DNA of 64,000 nucleotides from NCBI RefSeq assembly GCF_036711975.1, contig NC_091967.1, positions 30,729,501 through 30,793,500 of the forward strand, given 5' to 3'. A model generated the notes under the pieces. It did no database searches, had not been told where the DNA came from, and was given only the letters and a program-made list of their open reading frames with translations. Below, piece after piece: positions 10,285-21,344 of the stretch (positions are counted from its first letter, which is position 1; each line of letters begins with the position of its first letter). This stretch comes from Onthophagus taurus. Taxonomy: Eukaryota; Arthropoda; Insecta; Coleoptera; Scarabaeidae. Position numbers and translations under genes: made by a program.

Positions 10285-11711
10285 CTATAGGTATTTGATT
10301 TCGGTTTTTAGGGGGATGTTGGAGATTTTTAAGGGAAAAGGGGGATTCTGGTTAGATGGTTATTTTTGGTGAATACTATGAATTCGGTTATAATATTTTT
10401 CTAGGAATCTGAGGTGGGTTTGGAGGGAAAGCATAGCTATTTTGGGGTCTCTGGAATGGGAATAAATTGCTGTATCGTCGGCGTAAGTGGCGATTTTGGT
10501 TTGAGGAATGTGGGGAAGGTCTGAGGTGAAGACATTGATAGGTGGGGGGAAATAACAGCGCCTTGGGGGACGCCGGATTGAATTTCTTTGGGATGGGAAA
10601 GGGTCGAGTTTAATTTTACTTGGATTTTTCGGTTGGTGAGGTAGCTGTGGATTAATTTAATGAAGTAGGGTGGATATTTGGATTGGATTAGTTTGTGGAT
10701 GAGACGTTCGATCCAGACGGTGTCGAAGGTTTTCTCGAGGTCGAAGGAAACTAGGGCGGTGTGGGTGCGAGAGTTGAGTTTGTGTATTGCGTCGTTGACG
10801 ATGCGGGAGATTTGGTGTGTGGTAGAGTGGTATTGTTGGAAGCCGAATTGGTGGTTGGGGATTGTGTTGTGGTCGAAGGCGTGGGAGGTGAGGCGGTCAA
10901 GGATAATTTTTTCTACTACCTTAGAGATGGAGGGTAGTAGAGATATGGGACGGTAGCGGGGGATTGAGGGGTCCTGTTAGGTTTGGGGATGGGAATTATA
11001 TAATTGCGGATTTCCAGGCTGAGGGGTAGTGTTGGAATTTGAGTATATGGCGGGTGATGTAAGTTAGTTGGACTATTGCTTTTTTGGGGAGGTACTGGAG
11101 AAGGATGTTGGGGATGCCATCGTTGCCAGGAGCTTTAAAGGGTTTTAGGTGTTTGATAATAGATTTCAGGGTTGATGGGGTGATGTGGTGGAGGTCATCT
11201 GGAGGGTCGTATTCTTGTAAGAGGAAGTTTTGTGTGTGTGTTGAGCGATGTCGTTTTGTTGTGGGGATGTGTTGGGTTTGGCTTTGTGGATGTTCGAGAA
11301 GTGGGAGGCCAGGAGGTTTGCTTTCTCGGGATCCGTGAGTTTGAGGGAATTGTTATTGGAGTTGAGGTCGGGTATGGGTTTGAATTTGGATTTTAGTTTG
11401 CGGATTTCTTGCCAGATGGAATTGTCGTTGGGATTTAAGGATTGGAGTTTACGGGTCCAGGATTCGTTTCTGTGTGTTTTTAGTTGGTTTCGGATTACTT
11501 TGTTTAGGTGGAGGAATTTGAGTTGAATTCGGACGGTCAAAGTGAGTGCACGTGCTCTAAACAAGTATCGCGAGTCTCGTAAGCAGTTTCGTTTCACAAA
11601 ATCAATCGTGTTTACAATTTCATATATTATTAATCTAACAAAATAATAAATCATGGAAAGCAATATATTTAAGGAAAGCTGCCTGCGGGCGTGTTTTCGA
11701 CCGAATCTAGT

Positions 11712-12818
11712 ATGGGCGAAAAACGAGGATCCGATCAGTTATCACCTCTAGAAGATGACATTCATAAACGATATTCTTTTAATCCAGATCTCTTAGCGCA
11801 AAATAGATTCCATGTTCTTGCTAATGAAGACAACAGTGATGATATTAATGACAACTCTTTGGAAAATAAATCCCAAAAAGGCCCTAAAGTACCTCCTATC
11901 TTTCTACATAACAAATCAAACCATAAAGAAATTATCAATGATATTAAAGCGTTAACCACTGAAAAATTTACAACCATTGTCAAAAATAATTCACTAAAAA
12001 TCAACCTTACGTCTATAAACGATTATAGAACTTTAACTAAGTATTATACAGAGAAAAAACTTGAATTTCACACTTTTCAGGATCTAACAAAGAGAACTTT
12101 AGCCGTAGTGTTACGTAATGTTCCTATATCTCTAACAGACATTGAAATAAAAGATGAATTGACTACTTATTCATTACCTATAATTAGTGTTACAAGACTA
12201 TTAAATAAAGTTAAACTTCCGATGCCATTATGTGCGGTTGAATTGGCTCCCAACGAAAAAGCCAAAGACATTTTTAATATCAAAGAAATATGTAATGCTT
12301 TAATTACAGTAGAGCCGAGGAAAAAGTCTCAAATTATACCGCAGTGCTTTAAATGTCAACGTTTTGGTCATACTAAAAATTATTGCTCACTAAAACCCAA
12401 ATGTGTAAAATGCGGTGATGAGCATAATCATAAGGATTGTAAAAAGAAAAAGAGCGATCCCCCAAAATGCGCAAATTGCGGTGAAGAACATCCAGCCAAT
12501 TACAGAGGTTGTCGCGCTCACACTGAATTACAACAACTACACCCACGTCAGATGAGAAGAACTACCACTAACTCAATTCATAGATCCACTTTCCGAACAT
12601 CAGATCCTAATGTGTCATTTGCCAACATAATCCAAAAAAATTTACCATCCCAAAACACCAGTACTCCAAATCCACCTCCTAAAACATCAAATAATCCCGA
12701 AATGTCTACCATTGTTACATCAATCATGAACCTCCTAAAACAAATCATTACACCACTAATTTCGCAAATTAAAAATTACTTACTGAATGAATTATTCCTT
12801 TCCTTCCCACATGCCTAA
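11712..12818 (+). CDS. LINE-2 ORF1 gag-like nucleic-acid-binding protein
   Basis: The frame is open from ATG 11712 (MGEKRGSDQLSP) to 12818, 368 residues. The middle shows a degenerate RNA-binding fold region (RTLAVVLRNVPISLTDIEIK) typical before the knuckles in Jockey ORF1. Zinc knuckles follow: CFKCQRFGHTKNYC, CVKCGDEHNHKDC and CANCGEEHPANYRGC. The C terminus is polar and proline-rich. It overlaps ORF2 by about 32 bases in another frame, a usual LINE arrangement. Its role is to package the LINE RNA into a ribonucleoprotein. No lesion is seen. Confidence 0.85.
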   Translation: MGEKRGSDQLSPLEDDIHKRYSFNPDLLAQNRFHVLANEDNSDDINDNSLENKSQKGPKVPPIFLHNKSNHKEIINDIKALTTEKFTTIVKNNSLKINLTSINDYRTLTKYYTEKKLEFHTFQDLTKRTLAVVLRNVPISLTDIEIKDELTTYSLPIISVTRLLNKVKLPMPLCAVELAPNEKAKDIFNIKEICNALITVEPRKKSQIIPQCFKCQRFGHTKNYCSLKPKCVKCGDEHNHKDCKKKKSDPPKCANCGEEHPANYRGCRAHTELQQLHPRQMRRTTTNSIHRSTFRTSDPNVSFANIIQKNLPSQNTSTPNPPPKTSNNPEMSTIVTSIMNLLKQIITPLISQIKNYLLNELFLSFPHA

Positions 12819-15507
12819 TCTCCCCATAAACGAAATCAAAAACATCAATATTTTAAACTTTAATGCGAATGGTCTGAAGAAGCAGAAGAATTTAATATCG
12901 GCTTTTTTGGCTCGTTATAATGTTGATTTAGCATGTATCACCGAAACTCATCTAGTTCTGGGAGAAGAGTTCCGAATTCCTGGTTTTAATATCTATAGAT
13001 TTGACCGAAACTCTCAAACAGCTTCAGGCGGTGTAGCGATACTAATCAAACGCACATTAAAACATAAACCCTACGACCTAGTGAACATTTCGCTAGAGAC
13101 GGTTGCTGTCCAACTTTATCCAAAGAACATGACACCAGTGACAATAATTTGTGCATACAGACAACCTAACCGTAAATTAATAAAAGAAGAAATTAGTCAA
13201 CTATTGAATAATTATGGTCCCCTTATAATAATTGGAGATCTAAATAGTAAATTGAAAATATGGGGATGCCGAGCTGATAATCCATCAGGTTCATGTCTAG
13301 AAGAATTATCAAGTTTACATCAAATGCAAATACACACGCCAAACTCGTATACCTATTATCCATACAGAGACGATCATCTACCTGGCATACTGGATATAGT
13401 TATCACCAAAAACTTAATCTTCCCTTAGCTCAAACGGTCATAGAGGAATTGAATTCTGATCCTCTCCCGGTTTTTATCACGGTCGAAAAAGAAATTACCT
13501 TTAAACCGCCTATTCCTAAATTGATAAATGGAATTGTAGATTGGGAGGCCTTTGAATCAGAGATGAGCAGTATTAATTTACAAAATTCATATTTAAATCC
13601 TACCTCAATAGATAGGTCAATCTCATTACTTACTTCGACAATCAAAGATGTTATTAGAAAGTTTATTAAACCTAACAAAACTAATCGAACGAATTATTAT
13701 TTACCACCCAAATATATTCTCGACCTAATCAAAGAAAAAAGAGGGGTCAGACGTAATTGGCAAAGAACACGTGATCCCGACTTAAAGCAGAAATTAAATA
13801 AACTGACTCATACCATTACTAAAGCTTTAGAATCCGATCGGATTGCTAATTATCAGAATCTTCTAAGCAATATGGATAATAAAGATCCGGGAATGTGGAT
13901 AACAACAAAAAAAATACTGAGAAGACACGAAGAAATTCCTACAATTACTCATAACGGGAATCAGTTCTCTACTGATGAAGGAAAAACCCAAGCCTTTGCT
14001 GATTATCTTGAGTTAACATTTACTCCTCACATACCTCGATAAAGCAGGTCTTCTTCTGTTACTATTCAAGCATACAATGAAACTCATCTTCCGCGAATAG
14101 AAAGAGTAGATGAAGAAGTAACAAATGAAGAAATCACATATTTAATTAACAATCTACCCGATAGAACGGCCCCAGGGCATGACCTTATACCAAATCTAAT
14201 TCTAAAACACCTCCCTTCGAATATTACTAGCCACTTAACTGATATCTTTAATTCAAGTTTAAAAATTGGTTACTTTACCGGTGACTTGGAAAAAAGCTAA
14301 GATACTTATGTTTCCCAAGCCAGGAAAACAGAGCACTCTTGTCTCCAATTACCGTCCTATAAGCCTCTTACCGACTCTCTCAAAATTGTTTGAAAAAGTT
14401 ATAATACGAAGACTTCAAGATCAGCTGCTGGAAAGAAATGTTATCCCAAACATTCAGTTTGGTTTTCGAACGGGTCATTCAGCGATCCACCAGTTGGTGC
14501 GTGTTACAGAATTCATTGAGAAAGGTTTTGAAAATAAGCAATACACCACTATCGCCTTTTTAGATGTAGCTAAAGCCTTTGATACAGTTTGGACGGAGGG
14601 ATTAAAATTCAAACTATTGCATCTAGGTCTAGATGACTATATTACCGCAATACTTATGTCATATCTTCAAGAACGAACTTTTTGTGTGAGAATAAATGGG
14701 ACCTATTCAGATACAAGATGTATTAGAGCAGGAGTTCCTCAAGGAGGTATATTGTCACCAACCTTATTTAATATATTTATGCATGATATACCGTGCCAAA
14801 GATGCAATGAAAAAGCTTTGTTTGCTGACGATATGTTGATTATGACCCAAGGTAGTGATTTGGAGGAAGCTATACAACAGCTACAAGATGCTATTAACGA
14901 CGTGCAGCAATGGCTTACTAAATGGTCCTTACACCTGAATGAAGACAAATGCGAATCAAAGATCTTTACGTTACGGCGTTACCGAAATCCAACACGCATA
15001 GTAATCAATAACACAGAACTTTATTGGAATCCTAAAGACAAAGCTGTCAAATACTTAGGCCTGCATCTTGATCAACGATTAAATTGGGGTATTCACGTAA
15101 ACAACAGATTGAATTTGGGATATGCTCGATTGAAACAACTATTTCCTCTAATAAATAGAAAAAGTCATCTGAAAACTAAATGCACTATGTTGCTATATAA
15201 AGCTTTAATAAGATCTTTGGTTACCTATGCTTGCCCGGTATGGAGTATTGCTTCAGCAACAAATATCCGAAAATTACAAGCTCTACAAAACAAAATTCTA
15301 CAGACGGCAGTAGATGCGCCATGGTTTATTCGCAATGAACAACTTCACTCTGAACTAAACATAATGAGTATTGAAAGTTTTATAAGAGGTGTAACTAAAA
15401 AATTTTACGAAAACATCAATAAGTGTTCCAGTGCTAGTAACTTTGATTTGGGTCTCAAAAATTTACATCAGCGACTTAAAAGGAAAATGCCTCAAGACTT
15501 ACTGTAA
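12787..15507 (+). pseudogene. LINE-2 ORF2: APE endonuclease and reverse transcriptase with three lesions
   Basis: Endonuclease motifs: LNFNANGLKKQKN, ACITETHL (metal-binding Glu) and IIIGDLNSK. RT motifs: YRPISLLPTLSKLFEKVI, AFLDVAKAFDTVW, GVPQGGILSPTLFN and ALFADDMLIM (catalytic FADD), followed by a thumb and a Jockey-type C terminus ending at 15507. The frame breaks by one base near 13420, reaches TAA at 14040-14042, and shifts back by one base near 14277. These three lesions make the copy inactive as sequenced. ORF2 would nick the target and copy the RNA by target-primed reverse transcription. Confidence 0.88.
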
Positions 15508-15644
15508 GCTTAAATTAGATTCCCTCGGAAAGTTACTTTGTTCCTTAGTGAATTTAGACGTTATGTTAATGTATATATGAATTCAACCATGATGTAACAT
15601 GTTTTAATGTATGTCGAGCTGGTTTTAATAAATTAAAAAAAAAA

Positions 15645-16625
15645 AGGTGGAGGAATTTGGTTTTGGTGTCAGGGTTGTGCGTGCGTTGGTGGAGGCGCCC
15701 GATGCGGTTTCGGTCCTTTATTAAGGCTAGTATGTGTGGAGGGGTTGTTGTGCGATGAAGGGATGTTTTGGTGATGAGGGGTATGGCGGCGTTTTCGTTG
15801 TCTAGGTGTTGTGTGTTGTCGATGATGGGTGTTGTTTGTATGGAGTTGTTGATGATGTGTTTGTAAAGGGACCAGTTGGCGGAGCGGAAGTTTAGGACTA
15901 TTGCTTGTTCTTTGGGGGAGTGAGGTTGTTGTTGGAGTTTGATAGGGACGGGGCAGTGGTCAGATGATGGGTCATTGAGGGCGATTGGGTCCGGGAGTTC
16001 GGGGAGGTTTTTGGCTATGGCGATATCTATTGTTATGGGAGTGGATCCATTGTCCGGATAATGGGTTGGTTTTTGCGGGGCTAGGACGAATGCGTTTCGG
16101 GATTGCATGAAGTTGAAGAGGGTGCGGCCTTTTGTGTTTGTAATGTTTCAACCCCAGGAAAAGTGACGGGCGTTGAGGTCACCGATATGGATCTTATTGT
16201 GGGGAATTATTAATTGGGAGAGGTCTCGGTCTGTCAGAGTGGAGCTGGGACTGCTCTAGAGGCTTGAGATGTGGAGGTTGTTGGAGAGTTTGAGTGTGAT
16301 AAGGTGTAGGTAGTTGAGGTCGGGTTGGGGGATTTTGACGTGTGGGATGGAGTTTTTGATGAGGATTCTTTGATTTTTGATGAGGCTAGGAGAAATCTTT
16401 TTTGTACATGATATAGACGGGAAAGGTTATTTTATCGAATGGGATGAGTTTGGTCTCGTTAAGGAGCAGGATATCTACGTCAAACCGGGAAAGGAAATCT
16501 GTTATTTCAAGGTTTTTGGGGATGAGGCTGTTGGTGTTGAAATGGACGATAGTTATGTTAGACATTGGAGAGATTATTACAAAGGAGTTGAGTAGCGTGG
16601 AGGAGGTTTCCTGGAGATTTGTCAT
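15645..16625 (-). pseudogene. LINE-1 ORF2 endonuclease part
   Basis: The stretch 16625-16386 gives ITIVHFNTNSLIPKNLEI and VDILLLNETKL (metal-binding Glu), and 16108-15660 gives DPSSDHCPVPIKL (catalytic SDH) followed by the linker TTPPHILALIKDRNRIGRL. The frame continues after the LINE-2 insertion at 11520 (FLHL joined to NKVIRNQL). Frameshifts separate the pieces. Confidence 0.7.
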
Positions 16626-16636
16626 TGATTATTTGG

Positions 16637-17449
16637 TTACGGAAGGTTTTTAGTGCGTTGATGAGGGCTGGGAACGCACTCAGATTTTGTCACTATCAAT
16701 TCATCACCATATGGCTGTATTTCCAGAAGAGATTTGTAAGTTTTTGTATCGCCGTCACCTATGTAGTTGGTATATTTTACATTGCGAAGTTCTTCGGATC
16801 GTGTAAACATTTCAATAATGCCATCGACTTCCATTTTACCAGCGGTTCCTTTGTGATTGCATGTAAAATTTTCTTCATGTTCTGCCTACCAGTCATCAAA
16901 CTCATCAGTACCATCTTTGTTACTCCAGTGATTACAGGCTTGACAAAATTTTTATTTTACCATCAAGTCTAAAACCTTATTGGAATATTTGCCAATCAAA
17001 GTGACTACGCCAAACAATGATGAAAATCCTCTCTTGCTCTAAGTTCCATCCCGTGAGACGGTCAAATGAGATAGCTCGTTTCCTGTTGCAACATTCTTTA
17101 TCCTTTCTTCCTCTGCAGCTTTTCCGAGGAGCACGTCGGTCGTGGCTTTTGCAGCAGTCTACGCATTTTCCAGACAAGCATAATAGGTGTTTATCACTAT
17201 TCCTTGACCCAAATCCATCATGCCGCAGAAAAGATTTATTCCTTGCAAGCCGATTCCAAGAAGACGCATTACAAAGACCAGTCGTCGATTGATTTCAAAC
17301 GATTTGTTGCATATTTTCGGACAAGAGTCAATTTCAGTAGGGTCACAATCACACACGACACAGATTTTGAATCCCAAACCTTGCTCACCTTTCACATTAA
17401 ACTTCACGTCCTTTTCACACTTCTTGCACTTTAGTAGGGCACTGAGCAT
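16637..17449 (-). pseudogene. Mutator-like (PF20700-type) transposase, decayed
   Basis: The N-terminal Cys-rich part gives LLKCKKCEKDVKF, then INRRLVFVMRLLGIGLQGIN and LFCGMMDLGQG. Further on are SHFDWQIFQ-like and MEVDGIIEMFTRSEELRNVK and YTNYIGDGDTKTYKSL. This order matches an arthropod transposase family labelled Mutator-like. At least three frameshifts or stops break it, and the C terminus is missing beyond 16637. No TIRs were identified. Confidence 0.65.
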
Positions 17450-17705
17450 GGAAAATACATGAATAAAATTAATTCACATCATTCATTTTTCTTTATTATA
17501 TATTTATTATATATGGAAATATGGCCTTTTGAGATTATTGAATGGTTTTGTTGACGTTTTAAATAGAACAACTTTAACTTAAATTATATCGGACAGTACA
17601 AAACGATACAGACGCTTCGACGCCGTCTCTCTTTCTCTGTCTCTGTTGTATTAATTTTTTAGTTCCCAGCGCCACCGCTACAACCATAGAATATAAACAT
17701 ATTTT
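17450..17705. other. Non-coding stretch beside the truncated gypsy
   Basis: AT-rich sequence with a CTCTCTTTCTCTGTCTCTG run near 17630. No gene or clear LTR pairing is visible. Confidence 0.4.
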
Positions 17706-18284
17706 TTATTGATACCCAACATAATCAATTAAGTTATCAGCTATCGTTACAGCATTTTTATCTTTTACGTAATAAGCTTGTGCAAATTTAGAAAAATTAT
17801 CAATTAGTGTAAGGAAAGTTGCATTATCTATTTTGAATAAATCAATGTGCATAATTTGCATCGGTTTTGTCGGTGTATCGGTTAATAATAAGGGTGCTTT
17901 AATCGGATGACGTTCATATTTTGCCCTCTGGCATATTTCACAATCTCCTATGTATTTTTCTATCATTTGCTGCATATTCTTCCATGAATAGTTTCTCTTG
18001 ATTTCATTGATTGTTTCAACTATTCCTCGGTGGTTTGCTTTTCCTGTATGACATTGGTGAATGATTTCGATCTGTTTTTCGCGCTGGTTTATAATTTCAA
18101 CTCTTCTTAAACATCTTTTTAATTTCATGCCTTTTCTTATAAATTTGTCTAAGAATACTTTACATGCCATCTTATAGATATCATCGTTGCAATAAATATA
18201 AAAGATTTGATCAGTTCCATAATCTTTTAAGGTTTCGAATAGATCATTATAAGCGTTATCTCGATTTAAATAGCATTTGTACAT
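17706..18284 (-). pseudogene. Ty3/gypsy integrase, truncated in the catalytic core
   Basis: The zinc-binding HHCC module is visible (IIHQCHTGKANHRG, then CEICQRAK), followed by the start of the integrase core (MHIDLFKIDNATFLTLIDNF, first catalytic Asp). The frame ends at 17706 before the second Asp and Glu. The frame joins the RT/RNase H at 18308-19776 after a break near 18300. Confidence 0.75.
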
Positions 18285-18307
18285 TTTTAGTTTTCCTAAC
18301 GTTATGT

Positions 18308-19960
18308 CTATTGATGTTGGTAGGTTGTGATAATAGAAAAAGAATTGATTTGTCTTTGTATCGATTGGTCGTCTTCATGTTCCGATATCTGATTGCTGTT
18401 TAAGCTGTATTCGTCTTCGTCGTTTCTTTCGTTGGGATCTACTTGAACTTGAATAGACAATTGATCTTCTTGTAAAGCGTTTATCTCGACTCTACTTAAT
18501 GCATCCGCGTTGGAATTAAATTTTCCTTTCTTGTATATAATCTGATAATCATATTGTTGGAGGTAAATTTTCCAGCGTTGTAGTTTCAAATTATTTTATC
18601 CTTCAAATTGTGTATCCACATAAGAGGTTTGTGATCCGTAACAAGTGTAAACTTGTAAACATATATGTAAGGTCGAAATTGTTTACAGGCATACACAACA
18701 GCTAGTTGTGTATGCCTAGCTTTTTCTACTGTTGAGTATTTTATTTCTGATTTCGATAGGGTTCGTGATGCATAGGCCACTGGTTTGTCATTTCCTATTG
18801 TCCCTTGGCTCAAAATTGCACCAATTGCGAAATTGTTCGCATCCGTCGTTATTACAAATGGTTGACTGAAATCAGAATATTTCAAGATAGGATCATTGCA
18901 TAACAGTGTTTTACATTTTTCAAAACATTGTCGATATTCGTTATTAATTATAACTTGTTGGTCCTTTGCTAAACACTTAGTCATAGGTTTTAATATCTTC
19001 GTATAATCTCTTATGAATTTACGATAGTATCCTATGAGTCCTACAAAAGCTTTTATTTCAGTTTTTGTTTTTGTAATCAGACATTTCTTTATCGCTTCTA
19101 CTTTTGATGGGTCCGGTTTTACTCCTTCACTCGTTATTAGATGACCTAAGTATCTTAATTCTTTTTGTAAAAATTCACATTTGTCCAGTGATATTTTTAC
19201 TCCGTTTTGTTTTAGTCTTTGGAATACTTTTCCTAGTCGATCTCGGTGTTCTTGTAATGATGTTGAGAAAATTATTATGTCGTCCAGGTACACATGGCAC
19301 ATTTCATCTGTTAGACCTCGTAGGATGTTACCCATTGTTCTTTGAAAGGTGGATAGTGCGTTGCATAAACCAAACGACATACGATTAAACTCGTATAGAC
19401 CCTGATCTGTTATAAATGCAGTTTTTTCTTTATCCTGTTCTTTTACTTCAATTTGGTGGTATCCTGAAGCTAGATCCAAGCTCGTGAAATAATTCGCTCT
19501 GCCTAATTTATCTAAAATTTCGTTGATGTTAGGTAACGGATATTTATCTTTTATGGTCTTTTCATTTAGTCGTCGATAATCGATAACTAACCTATATTTT
19601 TGAATGCCTGATGCGTCTAATTTTTTTGGTACTAATGAAATTGGGGATGACCATGGGGAACAACTTTCTCTGATAATTCCTTGATCCATCATTTTATCGA
19701 TTTGCCTTTTTATCTCCATCTTTTGGTTGTAGGGTTTTCTATAAGGTTTCTGGTACACAGGAACATTGTCATTCAAATTTATTTCATGTTCACTTTGGAA
19801 TGGAACGTTAAAGGTATATCATCGCTGTGTATTATTATGTCATGATTTTTGTGAATTAGGGTTTAATCAAATGGTTTATTCTTAATTTACTTTTTATTGT
19901 ACTCATTTGAATGTTTTTTATTTCTTTTGGTGTCAACTTAGAAGGCTCTATGTTCTTATT
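18308..19960 (-). pseudogene. Ty3/gypsy reverse transcriptase-RNase H, copy 1
   Basis: An open stretch from 19776 to 18586 encodes RT: PWSSPISLVPKKLD, YRLVIDYRRLNEKT, YFTSLDLASGYHQI, FNRMSFGLCNALSTFQRTMG and CHVYLDDIIIFS (catalytic YLDD), then the tether and RNase H (FVITTDANNFAIGAILSQ, TLVTDHKPLMWI). A frame change near 18586 leads to KLQRWKIYLQQYDYQIIYKK. The block KARHTQLAVVYA contains a small hairpin insertion. Upstream to ~19960 a decayed protease region is seen. The type resembles the 17.6/297 group. From 18396 the sequence belongs to the tandem unit. Confidence 0.8.
18687..18717. repeat. 12-bp-arm hairpin inside gypsy RNase H region
   Basis: AGGCATACACAA, seven bases, TTGTGTATGCCT. 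It encodes RHTQLAVVYA where relatives have only LLAVVYA, so it is a short inverted duplication. It is repeated at 22531-22561 and 26373-26403 in the other tandem copies. Confidence 0.8.
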
Positions 19961-20360
19961 GTCTTGATGGTATTCGTTGATATCTTACATCATGTTCCCC
20001 TCCACAATTTTTACAAAATTGAACATCTTTACAATTCTCTGATTTGTGACCAATTCTTAGGCATTTAAAACGTAAGATTGATTTATTCCATCCTACGTTT
20101 AAGCCATCTTTAATAATTAATTTCAACTTACCCGTTACTTCTACAACTACATGCTTTGTGAATCTGTTATCTTTTCCTTCAAATATTCTTTTAATTTTAA
20201 TTTCTTTTTCAAAATCTTTTGGATTCTGATAGTTATCTCTAATATTTTCATTCTGTTTAAACAAACATTCTAAAATATTATTTTCCTTCATTTCATTATT
20301 AATTCCGAAAATAACTATACGCGGATTAAATTTTTTAATTTCCTTAATTTCTACAAATTA
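19956..20360 (-). pseudogene. LINE ORF1 (family NL-A) fragment, copy 1
   Basis: The frame contains LECLFKQNENIRDNYQNPK, HVVVEVTGKLKLIIKDGLNV and zinc knuckles (FKCLRIGHKSENCKDVQFC, CKNCGGEHDV). It is the same family as the ORF1 genes at 46513-47466 and 59383-60413, but lacks several codons before the first knuckle and is fused at ~19985 to gypsy protease-like sequence. Confidence 0.75.
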
Positions 20361-20598
20361 AATTTGTCTACAAACAATAAATCGGCAGTGTCTTCTGCGC
20401 CTTTTGCCAAACAACCATTTCTTGGTAACAAATATCAGAAATTAAAAAAAAAACTATACTTTGCTTTAAGCTCGTTTCTATAAGTTTTACTATTTAATTT
20501 CCATAATTTACATGCTAATATCCCCTAATTATATGATATTTCAAATATATTAATTATATTTTATTAAATCATTACTATTAAATTATTAATTAAATACA

Positions 20599-21340
20599 GG
20601 GTCCGGCAAAATGATCTCTCACATTTTAATCTTTAATAAAACGCCATTGTAAATGCTACTGAATTTTTTTATTTATTAACTGAAAATGTATGCTATGCCA
20701 TTTGTTTGTATTCAGTTTTGAAAATTACTGAGTCCAAGTGGCGACCATTTTTTTCAATATACATTTGAAGCTGGTTTCTGAAAGTTCACTCGAGCAGTAA
20801 TTTGAGGCGATATTCCTGTAATTTCTTGGTGTATTGCAGCTTTCAATTCGTCACTTCTTCGGGGATGGTGTTGAAAAACCTTCGCTTTCAGGTAGCCCCA
20901 AAGGAAAAAGTCGTATGGGGCAAGATCGGGCAAACGCGCAGGCCACCCAACGTCTCCACGTAACGAGATTACGTGTCCTGGAAACATTTCCCTTAAAACG
21001 TCCATTCTCCTTGCCGTATGAGCCGTAGCCCCATTGTGTTGAAACCACACATCTGGATGTTCAAGTTCTCTAAGTTTTGGTTCCAAAAAATTGCGTAATT
21101 GAAATGGAAATGAGCTTCGTCACTCGTTATCAAAAGAGCATTTTGTGGCAAGTTTTGAAGAATATCATTGGAACATGCTCTGCGATTTTCCCAGTACTGT
21201 TCACTCAGTTCTTGCACAATCATCATTTTGTATGGGTGGAATTTCAGATCGGCGTGTAAAATTCTTCTCACAGAACGATCTGACAAACGCAAAGCAGAGG
21301 CGTTTAGCAGCTGAACGGGTAGGAGATCGTTCAAGTGCTT
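20599..21340 (-). pseudogene. Mariner-like transposase fossil C, copy 1
   Basis: Two overlapping frames on the minus strand. The first carries an HTH (SDRSVRRILHADLKFHPYK) and the first catalytic motif TSDEAHFHFN. The second carries FQHNGATAHTARR, with Asn replacing the second catalytic Asp, and LPDLAPYDFFLWGY. A frameshift with internal loss joins them. The downstream end begins CAGGGTCCGGCAAAATGATC, a likely TIR. Confidence 0.7.
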
Positions 21341-21344
21341 CTCT

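Larger units (their letters stand above)
9120..11520 (-). pseudogene. Jockey-like reverse transcriptase, C-terminal part of LINE-1 ORF2
   Basis: Minus-strand translation contains the RT blocks in order: RYRPISLLPSISKVVEKII (10960-10900), SFDLEKTFDTVW (~10720), GVPQGAVIS (~10560), TYADDTAIYSHSRD (~10485, catalytic YADD), and later LGITLDQRLTFSNHI-like and IMRPSLTYAAPIWSNA segments. Several frameshifts and stops occur. Where the two inserts at 9683-9869 and 9967-10284 are skipped, the coding sequence continues, which confirms them as insertions. High G on the + strand distinguishes this LINE from its AT-rich neighbours. Confidence 0.75.
11521..15644 (+). mobile_element. Full-length Jockey-like LINE-2 with 15-bp target duplication
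   Basis: AGGTGGAGGAATTTG occurs at 11506-11520 and 15645-15659, exactly bracketing the element. The 3' end is an A-rich tail (AATTAAAAAAAAAA). The body is 4,124 bp with a 5' UTR of ~190 bp, ORF1 and ORF2. It sits in LINE-1 on the opposite strand. The full length, exact target duplication and only three ORF2 lesions indicate a recent insertion. Confidence 0.9.
8935..16640 (-). mobile_element. LINE-1 (Jockey-like ORF2), interrupted by LINE-2 and two small insertions
   Basis: The endonuclease begins near 16625, runs to 15660, then continues at 11520 and on to the reverse transcriptase C terminus near 9120 and a 3' UTR ending in an AATAAA-containing A-rich tail near 8935. The break at 15645/11520 is filled by LINE-2 with a 15-bp target duplication. 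Two further inserts lie at 9683-9869 and 9967-10284. No ORF1 was found upstream of 16640. Confidence 0.7.

Noticed and set aside
19104..19388. Hydrophobic plus-strand frame repeated three times (also 22948 and 26790)
   Set aside because: It is antisense to the conserved gypsy RT and appears three times only because of the tandem duplication.
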